A stretch of DNA of 64,000 bases from Brevibacterium pigmentatum (GCF_011617465.1 NZ_CP050153.1:1240001-1304000); one strand, 5' to 3'; counted from the first letter of the stretch, positions 17,381 to 26,757 are shown. Translations and numbers: made by a program. Notes: generated by a model from the sequence alone, not told the origin.

Positions 17381-17845
17381 GTGGGTGAACGTGACGAGCA
17401 GAGCGCGGTCGAACCGCAGCTGCAGCCGGTGATCGAAGCCATGGCGACACTGCGGCGACGCTGCCCGTGGTCGAGCCGACAGGATCACCAGAGCCTGGAG
17501 AAGTACGCCACGGAAGAGACCGACGAGCTCATCGTCGCTCTCGAGGACTTCACGACAGCACCCACTGCCGAGAACCGGGCGGCCGTCGTCGAAGAACTCG
17601 GCGACGTGTTCTACCAGGTGCTCTTCCACTCCGCTCTGCTCGACGAGAGCAGCGGGCACGCATACGGCCACAGCCTCGGTGCCATCATCGACGGCCTCGA
17701 GGCCAAACTCATCCGCCGGCACCCGCTGGCATTCACCGACGACTCCGGGGATGAGATGGCGTCGTTGGAGGACGTCGAACGCGAATACCGCCGGATCAAA
17801 GCAGAAGAGAAAGCTGCAGCGCCAGGAGAGGACAGAACCCGATGA
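17381..17845 (+). CDS. mazG: MazG-type nucleoside triphosphate pyrophosphohydrolase
   Basis: This is a 154-residue, single-domain MazG protein that would hydrolyse (d)NTPs, including non-canonical ones, to NMP and PPi. It shows RRRCPWSSRQDHQSLEKY (the CPWD-x-QTH-type head), EETDELIVALED and VVEELGDVFYQVLFHS (the EExxE...ExxD metal site), and LIRRHPLAF. It is about half the length of the E. coli two-domain enzyme, as is normal in actinobacteria. I chose the GTG at 17381 because AGGAGGA (17369-17375) is 5-6 nt upstream; an earlier in-frame GTG at 17360 lacks one. The stop overlaps the phosphatase start (ATGA). Confidence 0.93.
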   Translation: MGERDEQSAVEPQLQPVIEAMATLRRRCPWSSRQDHQSLEKYATEETDELIVALEDFTTAPTAENRAAVVEELGDVFYQVLFHSALLDESSGHAYGHSLGAIIDGLEAKLIRRHPLAFTDDSGDEMASLEDVEREYRRIKAEEKAAAPGEDRTR

Positions 17846-18672
17846 GTCTGGACAGGCTCGAGATCGAAGGCACCTTCAACTTCCGCGACCTCGGAGGACC
17901 CGCCACCGAGGCGGGGGACAGCCGAGTGCGGTCCGGGAAGGTCTTCCGCGCTGACGGGCTGGCGCAGCTGAGCGATCGAGCCCGGGCTGACATCGGCGGA
18001 CTCGGCATCGGCACGGTCATCGATCTGCGCGATATCGGCGAACGGGCGAAGCTGCCCGATGCGCTCGACGGTCTCGACGTCCGTCATATCGAGCTGCCCG
18101 TCTTCGACGACCATTTCTTCCCCAGCCGACCGCTGAGCAGGGAGGAGATGAAGGCCGCCGCCGAGGCGACCGGAATGGACCTCAGCGACCGCAGCCTCAG
18201 CCGCATCTACGATCTCATGATCACGCACTTCGGCCACCGGCTGGCTGCAGCCGTCGATCTGATCGCCGAACACTGCACCGATGGCGTCGTCTTCCACTGC
18301 TCGGCCGGGAAAGATCGCACGGGTGTGATCGGAGCGTTCCTGCTCGACCTCCTCGGCGTGGGACGGCAGGAGATCGTCGACGAATACGCGATCACCTCCA
18401 CCCACCTGTCCGGGGGATTCCTCGAGGCGATCACCCGGAACTTCTCCGATGCCGGGATCTCCGGCAACCTCGCTCAGACCGCCACCGCAGCCCCTCCCGA
18501 ACTCATCAATGAGATCCTCGATCGGATCGAGACCGAGCACGGGGCCGCCTCGGCGAAGGACGAAGGAGCACCCGGGGCAGTCGAGGCCTACCTGCTCGCC
18601 CATGGGATGGACCCGGCGACGCCCGCGCGACTGCGCCAGTGCCTGCTCGAGTCCGCCTCGGACCGAGGGTGA
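17842..18672 (+). CDS. Tyrosine-protein phosphatase (PTP/DSP-like)
   Basis: This is a 276-residue soluble phosphatase. The N-terminal EGTFNFRDLGGPAT is the usual head of the bacterial tyrosine phosphatase family. IDLRDIGERAKL carries the conserved RxxxE-like strand, and VFHCSAGKDRTGVIGAFLL is the P-loop C-x5-R with Cys near residue 153. The Lys-Asp inside the loop is typical of this family, which can act on phosphotyrosine and phosphoinositides. It overlaps mazG by 4 nt, so it is translationally coupled. The physiological substrate is unknown. Confidence 0.9.
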   Translation: MSLDRLEIEGTFNFRDLGGPATEAGDSRVRSGKVFRADGLAQLSDRARADIGGLGIGTVIDLRDIGERAKLPDALDGLDVRHIELPVFDDHFFPSRPLSREEMKAAAEATGMDLSDRSLSRIYDLMITHFGHRLAAAVDLIAEHCTDGVVFHCSAGKDRTGVIGAFLLDLLGVGRQEIVDEYAITSTHLSGGFLEAITRNFSDAGISGNLAQTATAAPPELINEILDRIETEHGAASAKDEGAPGAVEAYLLAHGMDPATPARLRQCLLESASDRG

Positions 18673-18691
18673 GCCTGATCGCGCGGTGCAT

Positions 18692-20029
<1,338 letters not shown>

Positions 20030-20054
20030 GGCGAGCCGCTAGGCACTGAACTCC

Positions 20055-20108
20055 CCGAGGCGGGGCCGGACGATCACATCGATCGCCCGGCCCCGCCTCG
20101 GCGTTTCT
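20055..20108 (+). terminator. eno: Terminator after eno
   Basis: Perfect 15-bp arms (20055-20069, 20087-20101), with an inner CGAT/ATCG pairing in the loop, are followed by CGTTTCT. Confidence 0.85.
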
Positions 20109-20124
20109 CACTTCGGCATACTGT

Positions 20125-20250
20125 CGCTTGTCGCGCCATCGCGACGATTCGCTGCCATCGCCAGGCGGGCGCTTGTCGCGCCATCGCGACGATTCGCTGC
20201 CATCGCCAGGCGGGCGCTTGTCGCGCCACCGCGACGATTCGCTGGTGCCG
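20125..20250. repeat. 45-bp tandem repeat, about 2.8 copies
   Basis: Units begin at 20125, 20170 and 20215 with CGCTTGTCGCGCCA. The first two copies match over the full 45 bp. The third has one substitution (CCACCG for CCATCG) and diverges after GATTCGCTG. Each unit contains TCGCG-CCAT-CGCGA, a small hairpin. The period is a multiple of three and the minus strand is open through it, but the predicted peptides (RWRDKRPPGDGSESS type) resemble no protein family, so I treat it as a non-coding minisatellite. Confidence 0.85.
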
Positions 20251-20504
20251 GCACCGTTCGTCCGCGCCACCACTTGTCACCAGTAGTCGCAAATCAGCCT
20301 CTTGGCCGTTCACCCGCGCGTTTCTCGCAATTCACACCGGTGCAGCACTCTGACGAGCTGCCGCGAGTGATGGATGGTCGAGCAACTGTAGGAGCTGCCA
20401 CTTGCCGATCGGGATGACCTCGCGTTTATCGCACGGCCGGTGCCGCTGAACTCGAGCTAAGAGGAGTGGGATGCGGCTGACAGTGCGGGATGCTTACTGC
20501 AGGT
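20251..20504. other. Intergenic remainder between the repeats and the AbiEi-like gene
   Basis: I see no convincing gene, RNA or terminator here. Composition is less GC-rich than the surrounding genes (for example CACTTGTCACCAGTAGTCGC around 20271). It belongs to the eno-ftsB island. Confidence 0.5.
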
Positions 20505-21512
20505 TCAGGCATGAGCCCGCTGTGAACAGCGAATGGCTCGGAGGATCTCTTCGAACTTCGCTTCCTCGAAGAGTTCCTTCCAGCTGATTCGGATCACACG
20601 CCAGCCGCGATCGCGCAGCCACTGCTCTCGACGACGTTCCTCTTCGAGCTCTTGCCGAGGAACACCAGAGCCGAGATAGAGCTTGCCGATCCCGTCGATT
20701 TCGACGATGAGCCGCGCCCGCTGGTGACAGAAGTCGACCCGTATGTCGCGGTTCAGACTGTCGGCGCGGAATGTGACCTGTGGTTCCAAGCCGGTGATTC
20801 CATGTTCGTAGAATCGCACTGCGGCGACCGCCTCGGCGGGGGATTCTCTGAGCGAATCAGCGAGGTCGATGGCCAGTCGGGTCTTCTTGACGTTGCGCTT
20901 CTCCACGCATCTATCGAGTGTCGCGAGGATGTTCTCTTTGGTCGTGAGTTTCCGGTGCAGCGCATCATCGATCATGGGCACGGAGACGTCGAGGTTGTAG
21001 CTGCGGGCGACGTCGATGAGTGTGCGTTCGAGCGTAGTGACCTCGGCTCCATCGATCGTTGTGCGATGTTCCTTGGGGATGACATTGCCGCGGACGTGGA
21101 TGGTTTTGAACTTGCGATTGATTCCTGGTCGCACGACCTCGACCTGGTGCGTCACTGGGTGAGAGATCGGCAGATTGTGGATGAGCGCAGCGGAGATGTG
21201 CGAGAAGACCTCCGCCGGTGGGTTCGGCTTCGAGTCGTCGGTTCTCCGATCGGACCGTTGGGCGAAATGAGCCATCACCGAGGCGTTGAGATTGTTGATC
21301 TCGTCGCGATTGTCTCCGTGTTCGATGAAGGCTTGGTGGATCTGTTCGTCGATGCTCGCCCACAGAGGACGATGGAAGTCCAAGTCGCAGACACGACTGA
21401 CGAGATATGTGCCGCGTGACAGTCGTCGCAGACAGCATCGGCGGGCGCGTCTGATGTCGCTGTGATTGAAGCCGAGGCGGACGATTTCTTCGGTGCTCAA
21501 CAGTTTGTACAT
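20505..21512 (-). CDS. AbiEi-like winged-helix / DUF559 (Vsr-like nuclease fold) protein
   Basis: This is a 335-residue protein. The N-terminus (LSTEEIVRLGFNHSDIRRAR, then RLSRGTYLVSR) resembles the winged-helix head of AbiEi-type antitoxin/regulator proteins. The middle (TTIDGAEVTTLERTLIDVAR) matches the same family. The C-terminus (VDFCHQRARLIVEIDGIGK, later EQWLRDRGWRVIRISWKEL) has the D-x(n)-E-x-D and WxVIRIxW features of DUF559, a PD-(D/E)XK endonuclease-like fold. No AbiEii toxin gene is adjacent. Codon use is looser than its neighbours: many A/T third positions and AT-rich flanks (AAAATGCTACAAACAGCAATAA upstream in part). Acquisition by transfer is likely. The ATG at 21512 is the first in-frame start; the function remains uncertain. 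Confidence 0.75.
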   Translation of the reverse strand: MYKLLSTEEIVRLGFNHSDIRRARRCCLRRLSRGTYLVSRVCDLDFHRPLWASIDEQIHQAFIEHGDNRDEINNLNASVMAHFAQRSDRRTDDSKPNPPAEVFSHISAALIHNLPISHPVTHQVEVVRPGINRKFKTIHVRGNVIPKEHRTTIDGAEVTTLERTLIDVARSYNLDVSVPMIDDALHRKLTTKENILATLDRCVEKRNVKKTRLAIDLADSLRESPAEAVAAVRFYEHGITGLEPQVTFRADSLNRDIRVDFCHQRARLIVEIDGIGKLYLGSGVPRQELEEERRREQWLRDRGWRVIRISWKELFEEAKFEEILRAIRCSQRAHA

Positions 21513-22030
21513 GAATTCAAAATGCTACAAACAGCAATAAACTGCAATAGGCGCTTGTTCAGCTGTGTATAACTCTGTGGAAAGGGAACATCTCGAGCGG
21601 GAGGGGCGGGTCGGTTCAGCTGGTCGCAGGTGGCAATTTGCCGGCATCAGCCACCCGGAGACGCAAAACGCACCGCAGGAGCGGGGCGGTTTACTGCTGT
21701 GGGTGAGGGATGCCTCCGCAGGTGTAGGAGAAGCGACTGCCGAGAGGGTTTGGCGGCGGAGGCGAGGGGTGCCCGCGTGGGAGGGACCGAGGCGGCGCGC
21801 GGGGCTGCGATAGTTCAGGACAGGGAGGCGTCCGGAGGAGGGGCAGGCAGCAGGGCTGAGGGGCGGAGCGGCGCGGGCGGGGGAAGAGGGAGCGCGCGGC
21901 AACGTGATGGAGGATACGTGAGAATCGAACACGCCACGAGCCCGAAATCCTCGCGCAGAGAATGCGGACACGGCACACTTGGAGATGTTGCGACACTCTT
22001 CCCCGATCCCCAGTCGCAGAGGAAAGAAGC
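21513..22030. other. Long intergenic region upstream of ftsB
   Basis: This is 518 nt without a supportable gene. The first about 70 nt are AT-rich and should hold the promoter of the minus-strand AbiEi-like gene. From about 21580 to 21910 the plus strand is unusually purine/G-rich (GGGAGGGGCGGG, GGGCGGGGGAAGAGGGAG). Open frames cross it on both strands but have no ribosome binding sites and resemble no protein. The ftsB promoter must lie in the last 100 nt. An unannotated RNA is possible but not shown. Confidence 0.5.
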
Positions 22031-22525
22031 ATGGTTCCGAGTAAGCCCAGAAGAAGTGCCCCGAAATCGGCTCCTGGCAAAGCCACTCCTCGTCGACGCC
22101 CGAAACCGGTCATCGAATCCGATGCCGACATGGACGCCGAGGCGAGGGGCCGCCGTATGTCGATGCGCACCGGCATCTTCCTCTTCGTCATCGCCATCGT
22201 CCTCCTCGCATTCCTCTCGCCCCTGAACTCCGCGCTCAAGCAGGCCCAGCAGATCGCGGCCCTCAACGACGAAATCGAGACGACGAAAGCCGAGGTCAAT
22301 AGCCTCGAGGAGAAGAACGAGAACCTCAGGGACCCTGACTACATCAAGCGCAAGGCACGCGAGGACCAGTACTACGTGGAGAAGGGCAAGAACGCGGTCA
22401 TCGTCACGAATCAGGAGGCCGTGGACGAGGAATTGGAGTCCGAGCGGCCGGTTCGCAAGCAGGCCTGGTACCTTGAGTTGCTGGAGTCCATTCAGGAGAC
22501 AGGCAACACCGTGGAGAAGAGCTGA
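22031..22525 (+). CDS. ftsB: FtsB/DivIC-type septum formation initiator
   Basis: This 164-residue bitopic division protein is a partner of FtsL and FtsQ at the septum. It has a long basic cytoplasmic head (about 45 residues, Lys/Arg/Pro/Ala rich), one TM helix (TGIFLFVIAIVLLAFLSPL, about residues 52-70) and an extracytoplasmic coiled coil (IAALNDEIETTKAEVNSLEE). It then has the family motif LRDPDYIKRKAREDQYYVEKG. I chose the ATG at 22031 with AGAGGAAAG upstream. The stop overlaps the DUF501 start (ATGA-type, 1 nt). In relatives it follows eno directly; here it is separated by an island. Confidence 0.92.
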   Translation: MVPSKPRRSAPKSAPGKATPRRRPKPVIESDADMDAEARGRRMSMRTGIFLFVIAIVLLAFLSPLNSALKQAQQIAALNDEIETTKAEVNSLEEKNENLRDPDYIKRKAREDQYYVEKGKNAVIVTNQEAVDEELESERPVRKQAWYLELLESIQETGNTVEKS

Positions 22526-23052
22526 TGATCACAGAGTGCACCGAGGCGGATTTCGCTGTCCTCCAAGACCAACTCGGACGCATTCCCCGAGGCGTCGTCG
22601 GCATCGCCGCCCGCAGCACTTCCGGTGAACCCCTCGTCGTCGCCACGGCTCCGCGCCTCGAGGACGGCACACCGTTCCCGACGACCTTCTACCTCACCCA
22701 CCCCGCCTATGTGGCCGAATGCTCACGGCTGGAAGCATCGGGAATCATGGCCGAATGGACCGCCGAGATCGGTGAAGACGAAGAACTCGCCGCCGCCTAC
22801 GCCGCCGCACACCGAGCCTACCTCGACGTCCGCTCAGAGATCGGCTCCGCCGCCGGCCTGGCGGAAGTCGAAGAGATCAAGGACTACTCCGCCGGCGGAA
22901 TGCCGAATCGGGTCAAATGCCTCCACGCCCTCGTCGGCCATTCGCTGTCCGCCGGGCTCGGCGTCAACCCGATCGGTGACCGTGCACTGTCGTTCATGAC
23001 CGAAGTGCCGCCCCTCGCCGAAGCCGCTGCCACCACCGAACCGACCGACTAG
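22525..23052 (+). CDS. DUF501 domain protein
   Basis: This is a 175-residue soluble protein of unknown function. Recognisable family features are PRGVVGIAARSTSGEPLVV, PFPTTFYLTHPAYVAECSRLE, and MPNRVKCLHALVGHSLSAG with conserved Cys and two His. The last of these looks like a metal or catalytic site, although no activity is established for the family. It is fused in translation to ftsB (overlapping TGATG) and sits 8 nt before ppx. The ftsB-DUF501-ppx order is conserved in actinobacteria. Confidence 0.9.
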   Translation: MITECTEADFAVLQDQLGRIPRGVVGIAARSTSGEPLVVATAPRLEDGTPFPTTFYLTHPAYVAECSRLEASGIMAEWTAEIGEDEELAAAYAAAHRAYLDVRSEIGSAAGLAEVEEIKDYSAGGMPNRVKCLHALVGHSLSAGLGVNPIGDRALSFMTEVPPLAEAAATTEPTD

Positions 23053-23060
23053 GACCTGCC

Positions 23061-24008
23061 ATGCGTGTTGCTGCCTTCGACTGCGGGACGAACTCCCTGC
23101 GCCTGCTCATCGCCGATGTCGCCGCCGACGGCACCCTCACGGACCTGCGCCGCGAAACCCGGGTCGTCCGCCTCGGCCAAGGTGTCGACGCCACCGGCGA
23201 GTTCGCTCCCGAAGCGCTTGAGCGCACCTTCGCCGTGGCAAAGGAATTCGCCGAGGTGGCCGCCGAGTACCAGCCGGAGAAGCTGAGATTCGTCGCGACC
23301 TCGGCCAGCCGCGACGTGAAGAACCGTGATGAGTTCTTCGCCGGGATTTTCTCGATCTTGGGCGTTGTTCCCGACGTCATCGCAGGAGAGGAAGAGGCCC
23401 GTCTGTCCTTCCTTGGCGCCACTGCCGGCCTCAAGGAGGCTGACGGACCGTATGTCGTCATGGACCTCGGCGGCGGATCCACCGAACTCGTCCTCGGCCA
23501 CGAGGATGTCCAAGCGGCAGTGAGCATGGACATCGGCTCGGTGCGTCTGACCGAGCGCCATATGCCAGTCGAGACTCCTTCCGAGGACCAGATCCAGGCA
23601 GCGCTTGCCGATATCGACAGGCAGCTCGACCAGGCCGCGCAGATCGTCGACTTCTCCGCCCCGCGCACCTTCATCGGCGTCGCCGGCACCGTCACCACCA
23701 TCACCGCAGGCATCCTCGGACTCGAGAGCTACCAGCGTGAGCGCATCCACGGCGCCCACATCAGCGTCGCGGACGTGGCAGAAGAATCCCGCAAACTCCT
23801 GGCCATGCACCGTCAGGAACGCACGGACCTGCCGTATATGCATCCCGGACGCGTCGATGTCATCGGCGCGGGATCGCTGCTCTTCGCCCGGATCGTCGCT
23901 CGCTTCGACCAGGCAGTGACAGCCGCCGGAGGATCACTCGATATTCGGATCTCCGAAACCGACATCCTCGACGGGACCGCACTCGACCTCGCGCTGACGA
24001 GCTCGTGA
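23061..24008 (+). CDS. ppx: Ppx/GppA-family exopolyphosphatase
   Basis: This is a 315-residue enzyme of the ASKHA fold that degrades polyphosphate or pppGpp. It shows VAAFDCGTNSLRLLIAD (phosphate 1 motif), LRFVATSASRDVKN, IAGEEEARLSFLG, YVVMDLGGGSTELVLG (phosphate 2 motif) and a C-terminal VIGAGSLLFARIV. It is short, like the actinobacterial Ppx1/Ppx2 proteins, and lacks the HD-like C-terminal half of E. coli Ppx. A PPK2 gene lies 10 kb downstream. The stop overlaps the protease start (GTGA). Confidence 0.93.
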   Translation: MRVAAFDCGTNSLRLLIADVAADGTLTDLRRETRVVRLGQGVDATGEFAPEALERTFAVAKEFAEVAAEYQPEKLRFVATSASRDVKNRDEFFAGIFSILGVVPDVIAGEEEARLSFLGATAGLKEADGPYVVMDLGGGSTELVLGHEDVQAAVSMDIGSVRLTERHMPVETPSEDQIQAALADIDRQLDQAAQIVDFSAPRTFIGVAGTVTTITAGILGLESYQRERIHGAHISVADVAEESRKLLAMHRQERTDLPYMHPGRVDVIGAGSLLFARIVARFDQAVTAAGGSLDIRISETDILDGTALDLALTSS

Positions 24009-25249
24009 GAGCCGCCGCTCGACTCCTCGCCGTCACGGCCGTCGTCCTCGGCCTCGTCGTCGGCACCACCCAGCCGGTCGTGGCCGCACCGAAGGCCGGG
24101 CCGGGCCAGTGGTTCATCAAGGACTACGGAATCGACAAGGTCTGGAAGAAGTCCACGGGCAAGGGCGTCAAGGTCGCTGTCATCGACTCCGGCGTCAACA
24201 CCGACCACGAAGACCTCAAAGGCGTGGTGAAGAAATCCAAGGATTTCAGCGGATTGGGCAAGGACGGCAAGACCCCGATCGGCGGGAAGACCACGATTCA
24301 CCATGGCACCGCCGTGGCCGGTGTCATCGCCGGGCGAGGAGTCGGCGCCGGACCGACCGGAGTCGCCCCGGACGCAGAGATCCTCTCGGCATCGATGTGG
24401 CTCGGACCCGACCGCCCGAAGGAATCCGGATCGACCCGCGAACAGGCCGATGAGGCCATCCGGTGGGCCGTCGACTCCGGCGCGAAGGTCATCAATATGT
24501 CTCTGGGCTGGGACGATCCGGGCTGGCCGGAGAGCTGGGACGAGTCCTTCGCCTACGCCTACAAGAAGGACGTGCTCATCGTCGCCTGCGTCGGCAACGC
24601 CTCGCAGGGCGCGACCCAGGCGTGGTCGCCGTCGACCGTGCCTGGCGTCATCGGGGTGGGCGGACTCGACAAGAACGGCAAGGTTCTCGAGGACTCCACC
24701 GCGCCCGGCACCGCCGTCGACCTCATGGGCCCCGCCAAAGACATTCCCATCCCGTACTACAGCGGCGGCTACGCCGAAGGTCAGGGATGCTCCTTCGCCT
24801 CACCTGTCGTCTCCGGTGTGGCGGCCCTCATCCGGTCCGAGAACCCGGATCTCAGCGCCGACGAGGTCCGAGCCAAGCTGCAGTCGAGTGCCAAACCGGT
24901 GGACGGTCACAAGGGCGTGAGCAAGAAGGGCAAGCCCGACCCGATCGTCGGCTGGGGGCGCGTCGACCCACGAGCCGCCGTCAAGGCGAAAGTGCCCAAG
25001 GACGTGTCCTCCGCCGAGGATGAGCTGGCGGATTGGGTGAAGATGCATCGTCGCGGGGATGCGAAGTCAGAAGAGACCGAAACCGCCGCACCGGATGAGA
25101 CCGAGAGCCCGAAGGCTCTCGCACCGACCGATATCGTCGCCACGCAGTCGACGCCGACTCTCGGCTTCGCCGTTCTCGGCGCCGGAGCCCTGATCGCCGT
25201 GGTCCTCATGATCGTCTCGATCGTCTCCTTCGCCCGCCGTCGCCGCTGA
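24005..25249 (+). CDS. Membrane-anchored S8 subtilisin-like (mycosin-type) serine protease
   Basis: This is a 414-residue exported protease. The signal peptide is VRAAARLLAVTAVVLGLVVG, with cleavage near VVAA. The catalytic triad is complete: Asp in KVAVIDSGVNTDHEDL, His in HHGTAVAGVIAG and Ser in GCSFASPVVSGVAAL, with the oxyanion Asn in ACVGNAS. A Glu/Thr/Pro-rich spacer of about 50 residues and a C-terminal TM helix (LGAGALIAVVLMIVSIVSF) with RRRR anchor it on the outer membrane face. This layout is mycosin-like, but no type VII secretion genes are in the window. It overlaps ppx by 4 nt, so it is the last cistron of the ftsB operon. Confidence 0.92.
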   Translation: MRAAARLLAVTAVVLGLVVGTTQPVVAAPKAGPGQWFIKDYGIDKVWKKSTGKGVKVAVIDSGVNTDHEDLKGVVKKSKDFSGLGKDGKTPIGGKTTIHHGTAVAGVIAGRGVGAGPTGVAPDAEILSASMWLGPDRPKESGSTREQADEAIRWAVDSGAKVINMSLGWDDPGWPESWDESFAYAYKKDVLIVACVGNASQGATQAWSPSTVPGVIGVGGLDKNGKVLEDSTAPGTAVDLMGPAKDIPIPYYSGGYAEGQGCSFASPVVSGVAALIRSENPDLSADEVRAKLQSSAKPVDGHKGVSKKGKPDPIVGWGRVDPRAAVKAKVPKDVSSAEDELADWVKMHRRGDAKSEETETAAPDETESPKALAPTDIVATQSTPTLGFAVLGAGALIAVVLMIVSIVSFARRRR

Positions 25250-25305
25250 GACCGGGCGCAGAAACTGCTCTGATCTGGGGCGTTCGAGTCCGTGGGACAA
25301 ACAAT

Positions 25306-25323
25306 TAGTGAAAGTTTTCACAA
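25306..25323 (+). promoter_or_regulatory. Rex operator overlapping the ndh promoter
   Basis: TAGTGAAAGTTTTCACAA matches the Rex consensus TTGTGAA-N4-TTCACAA at 13 of 14 defined positions. It covers the -35 position relative to the -10 TAGCAT (25329-25334; 17-bp spacing puts -35 at 25306-25311). TAGCAT ends 6 nt before the ndh ATG. In Streptomyces, Rex represses ndh-type genes at low NADH/NAD+ and is released by NADH. The same control is inferred here; no rex gene is in the window. Confidence 0.75.
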
Positions 25324-25340
25324 GGGTCTAGCATGGGGAT

Positions 25341-26714
25341 ATGGCACTCATCAGAAACTCAAAACTGCGTCCACGAATCCTCGTCGTCGGTGGCGGCTCG
25401 GTCGGCCTGCTCGCCGCTCAGAATCTGTTGAAGAACCTCGGTCGGGGTGAAGCCACCGTCACCGTGGTCGATCCCAACCCGTACATGACCTACCTGCCGT
25501 TCCTCCCCGAGGTGGCAGCCGGGTCGATCGAGCCCCGTCACGCTGTGGTGCCGTTGCGCCGCAACCTGCCGGGTGGCGAGGTCATCACCGCGAAGGTCAC
25601 CTCGATCAACCATGCCGAGAAGTTCGCCACCATCGAACCTGAGAACGATGAGGCGTTCGAACTCGACTACGACCACATCGTCCTCGCCTCCGGTTCGGTC
25701 GCGCGTGCGCTGCCGATCCCGGGCCTGAAGGAGAACGCGATCGCGCTCAAGCGCATCGAAGAGGCCGTCGCCCTGCGCGACCACCTTCTCTCCCGCCTGG
25801 CCGACGCCGCTCTGATGGAAGACGACGAAGAGCGTCGCAAGGCCCTGACCTTCGTCTTCGTCGGCGGCGGATTCGCCGGCATCGAGCTGCTCACCGAACT
25901 CGAGGACATGGTTCGTTCGGCCGTTGCCCAGTACGAGACGCTGACCGAAGCCGATGTCCGCTTCGTCCTCGTCGAGGCCCTCGGCCGCGTCATGCCCGAG
26001 GTCGGCGAGGCTCAGGCCCGTTGGGTCGTCGAGCACATGCGCGAACGCGGAATCGACGTCTACCTCGAGACGTTCCTCCAGGACTGCACCGACAAGCACG
26101 TCAAGCTCTCGAACGGTGAAGAGTTCGACGCTGACACGATCGTGTGGTCCGCCGGTGTCAAGGCCAACCCGGTGCTCATCGACTCCGACCTGCCGATCAA
26201 CGAACGCGGCAATGTCACCGTACGCGCCGACCTGCGGGTCGAGGGCGATGACGGTGTCGTCGAGGGTGCTTGGGCCGCTGGCGACAACGCCGCGGTTCCC
26301 GACCTGTCCGGCGGCGGAGTGGCAGGCTTCTGCGTGCCCAACGCTCAGCACGCTGTGCGTCAGGCTCCTGTGCTGGCCGCCAACGTGCTCGCGGCTCTGC
26401 GCGGAGAGACCGAGTTCAAGCAGTACTTCCACAAGACCATCGGTACGGTCGCCGGTCTGGGCGTGTACAAGGGCGTCTCACAGATGGGTGATTTCGAAGC
26501 CCGCGGAATCCTCGCTTGGCTCATGCACCGCGCCTACCACGGCTACGCCATCCCGACCATGGACCGCAAGGTTCGGGTCTTCGGCAACTGGTTCGTCAGC
26601 GCCGTCCTCGGCCGCGACGTTACGCCGCTGGCAGACCTCGATGTTCCGCGTAAGAACTTCGTCGAAGCCGCGAACTCGAAGCCGGCTCCGAAGAAGGAGC
26701 CTGCAAAGGCCTGA
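25341..26714 (+). CDS. ndh: Type II NADH dehydrogenase (NADH:quinone oxidoreductase)
   Basis: This 457-residue flavoprotein passes electrons from NADH to menaquinone without pumping protons. It has two Rossmann motifs: ILVVGGGSVGLLAAQ for FAD (residues 14-28) and FVFVGGGFAGIELLTEL for NADH. It also shows TYLPFLPEVAAGSIEPRH, VWSAGVKANPV, AAGDNAAVPD (FAD C-terminal motif) and an amphipathic C-terminal region (MHRAYHGYAIPTMDRKV) for membrane attachment. A Rex operator and a -10 box abut the start, so the mRNA may be leaderless. A bidirectional-type terminator follows. Confidence 0.96.
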   Translation: MALIRNSKLRPRILVVGGGSVGLLAAQNLLKNLGRGEATVTVVDPNPYMTYLPFLPEVAAGSIEPRHAVVPLRRNLPGGEVITAKVTSINHAEKFATIEPENDEAFELDYDHIVLASGSVARALPIPGLKENAIALKRIEEAVALRDHLLSRLADAALMEDDEERRKALTFVFVGGGFAGIELLTELEDMVRSAVAQYETLTEADVRFVLVEALGRVMPEVGEAQARWVVEHMRERGIDVYLETFLQDCTDKHVKLSNGEEFDADTIVWSAGVKANPVLIDSDLPINERGNVTVRADLRVEGDDGVVEGAWAAGDNAAVPDLSGGGVAGFCVPNAQHAVRQAPVLAANVLAALRGETEFKQYFHKTIGTVAGLGVYKGVSQMGDFEARGILAWLMHRAYHGYAIPTMDRKVRVFGNWFVSAVLGRDVTPLADLDVPRKNFVEAANSKPAPKKEPAKA

Positions 26715-26757
26715 TTTCAGGCGGCCGGTGCCATCTGGTCACCTGCCCTGATGAGAC

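Noticed and set aside
20125..20250. CRISPR array
   Set aside because: The 45-bp units are directly contiguous with no variable spacers, and no cas genes are in the window.
20074..20313. Minus-strand peptide with repeated QRIVAMARQAPAWRW units
   Set aside because: It only translates the 45-bp tandem DNA repeat; no ribosome binding site or homology.
21565..22226. Plus-strand frames before ftsB
   Set aside because: Skewed Gly/Arg/Ala composition, no ribosome binding site, and they run into ftsB in another frame.
24005..25249. Part of a type VII secretion locus
   Set aside because: No EccB/C/D, WXG100 or EspG-like genes are seen anywhere in the window.
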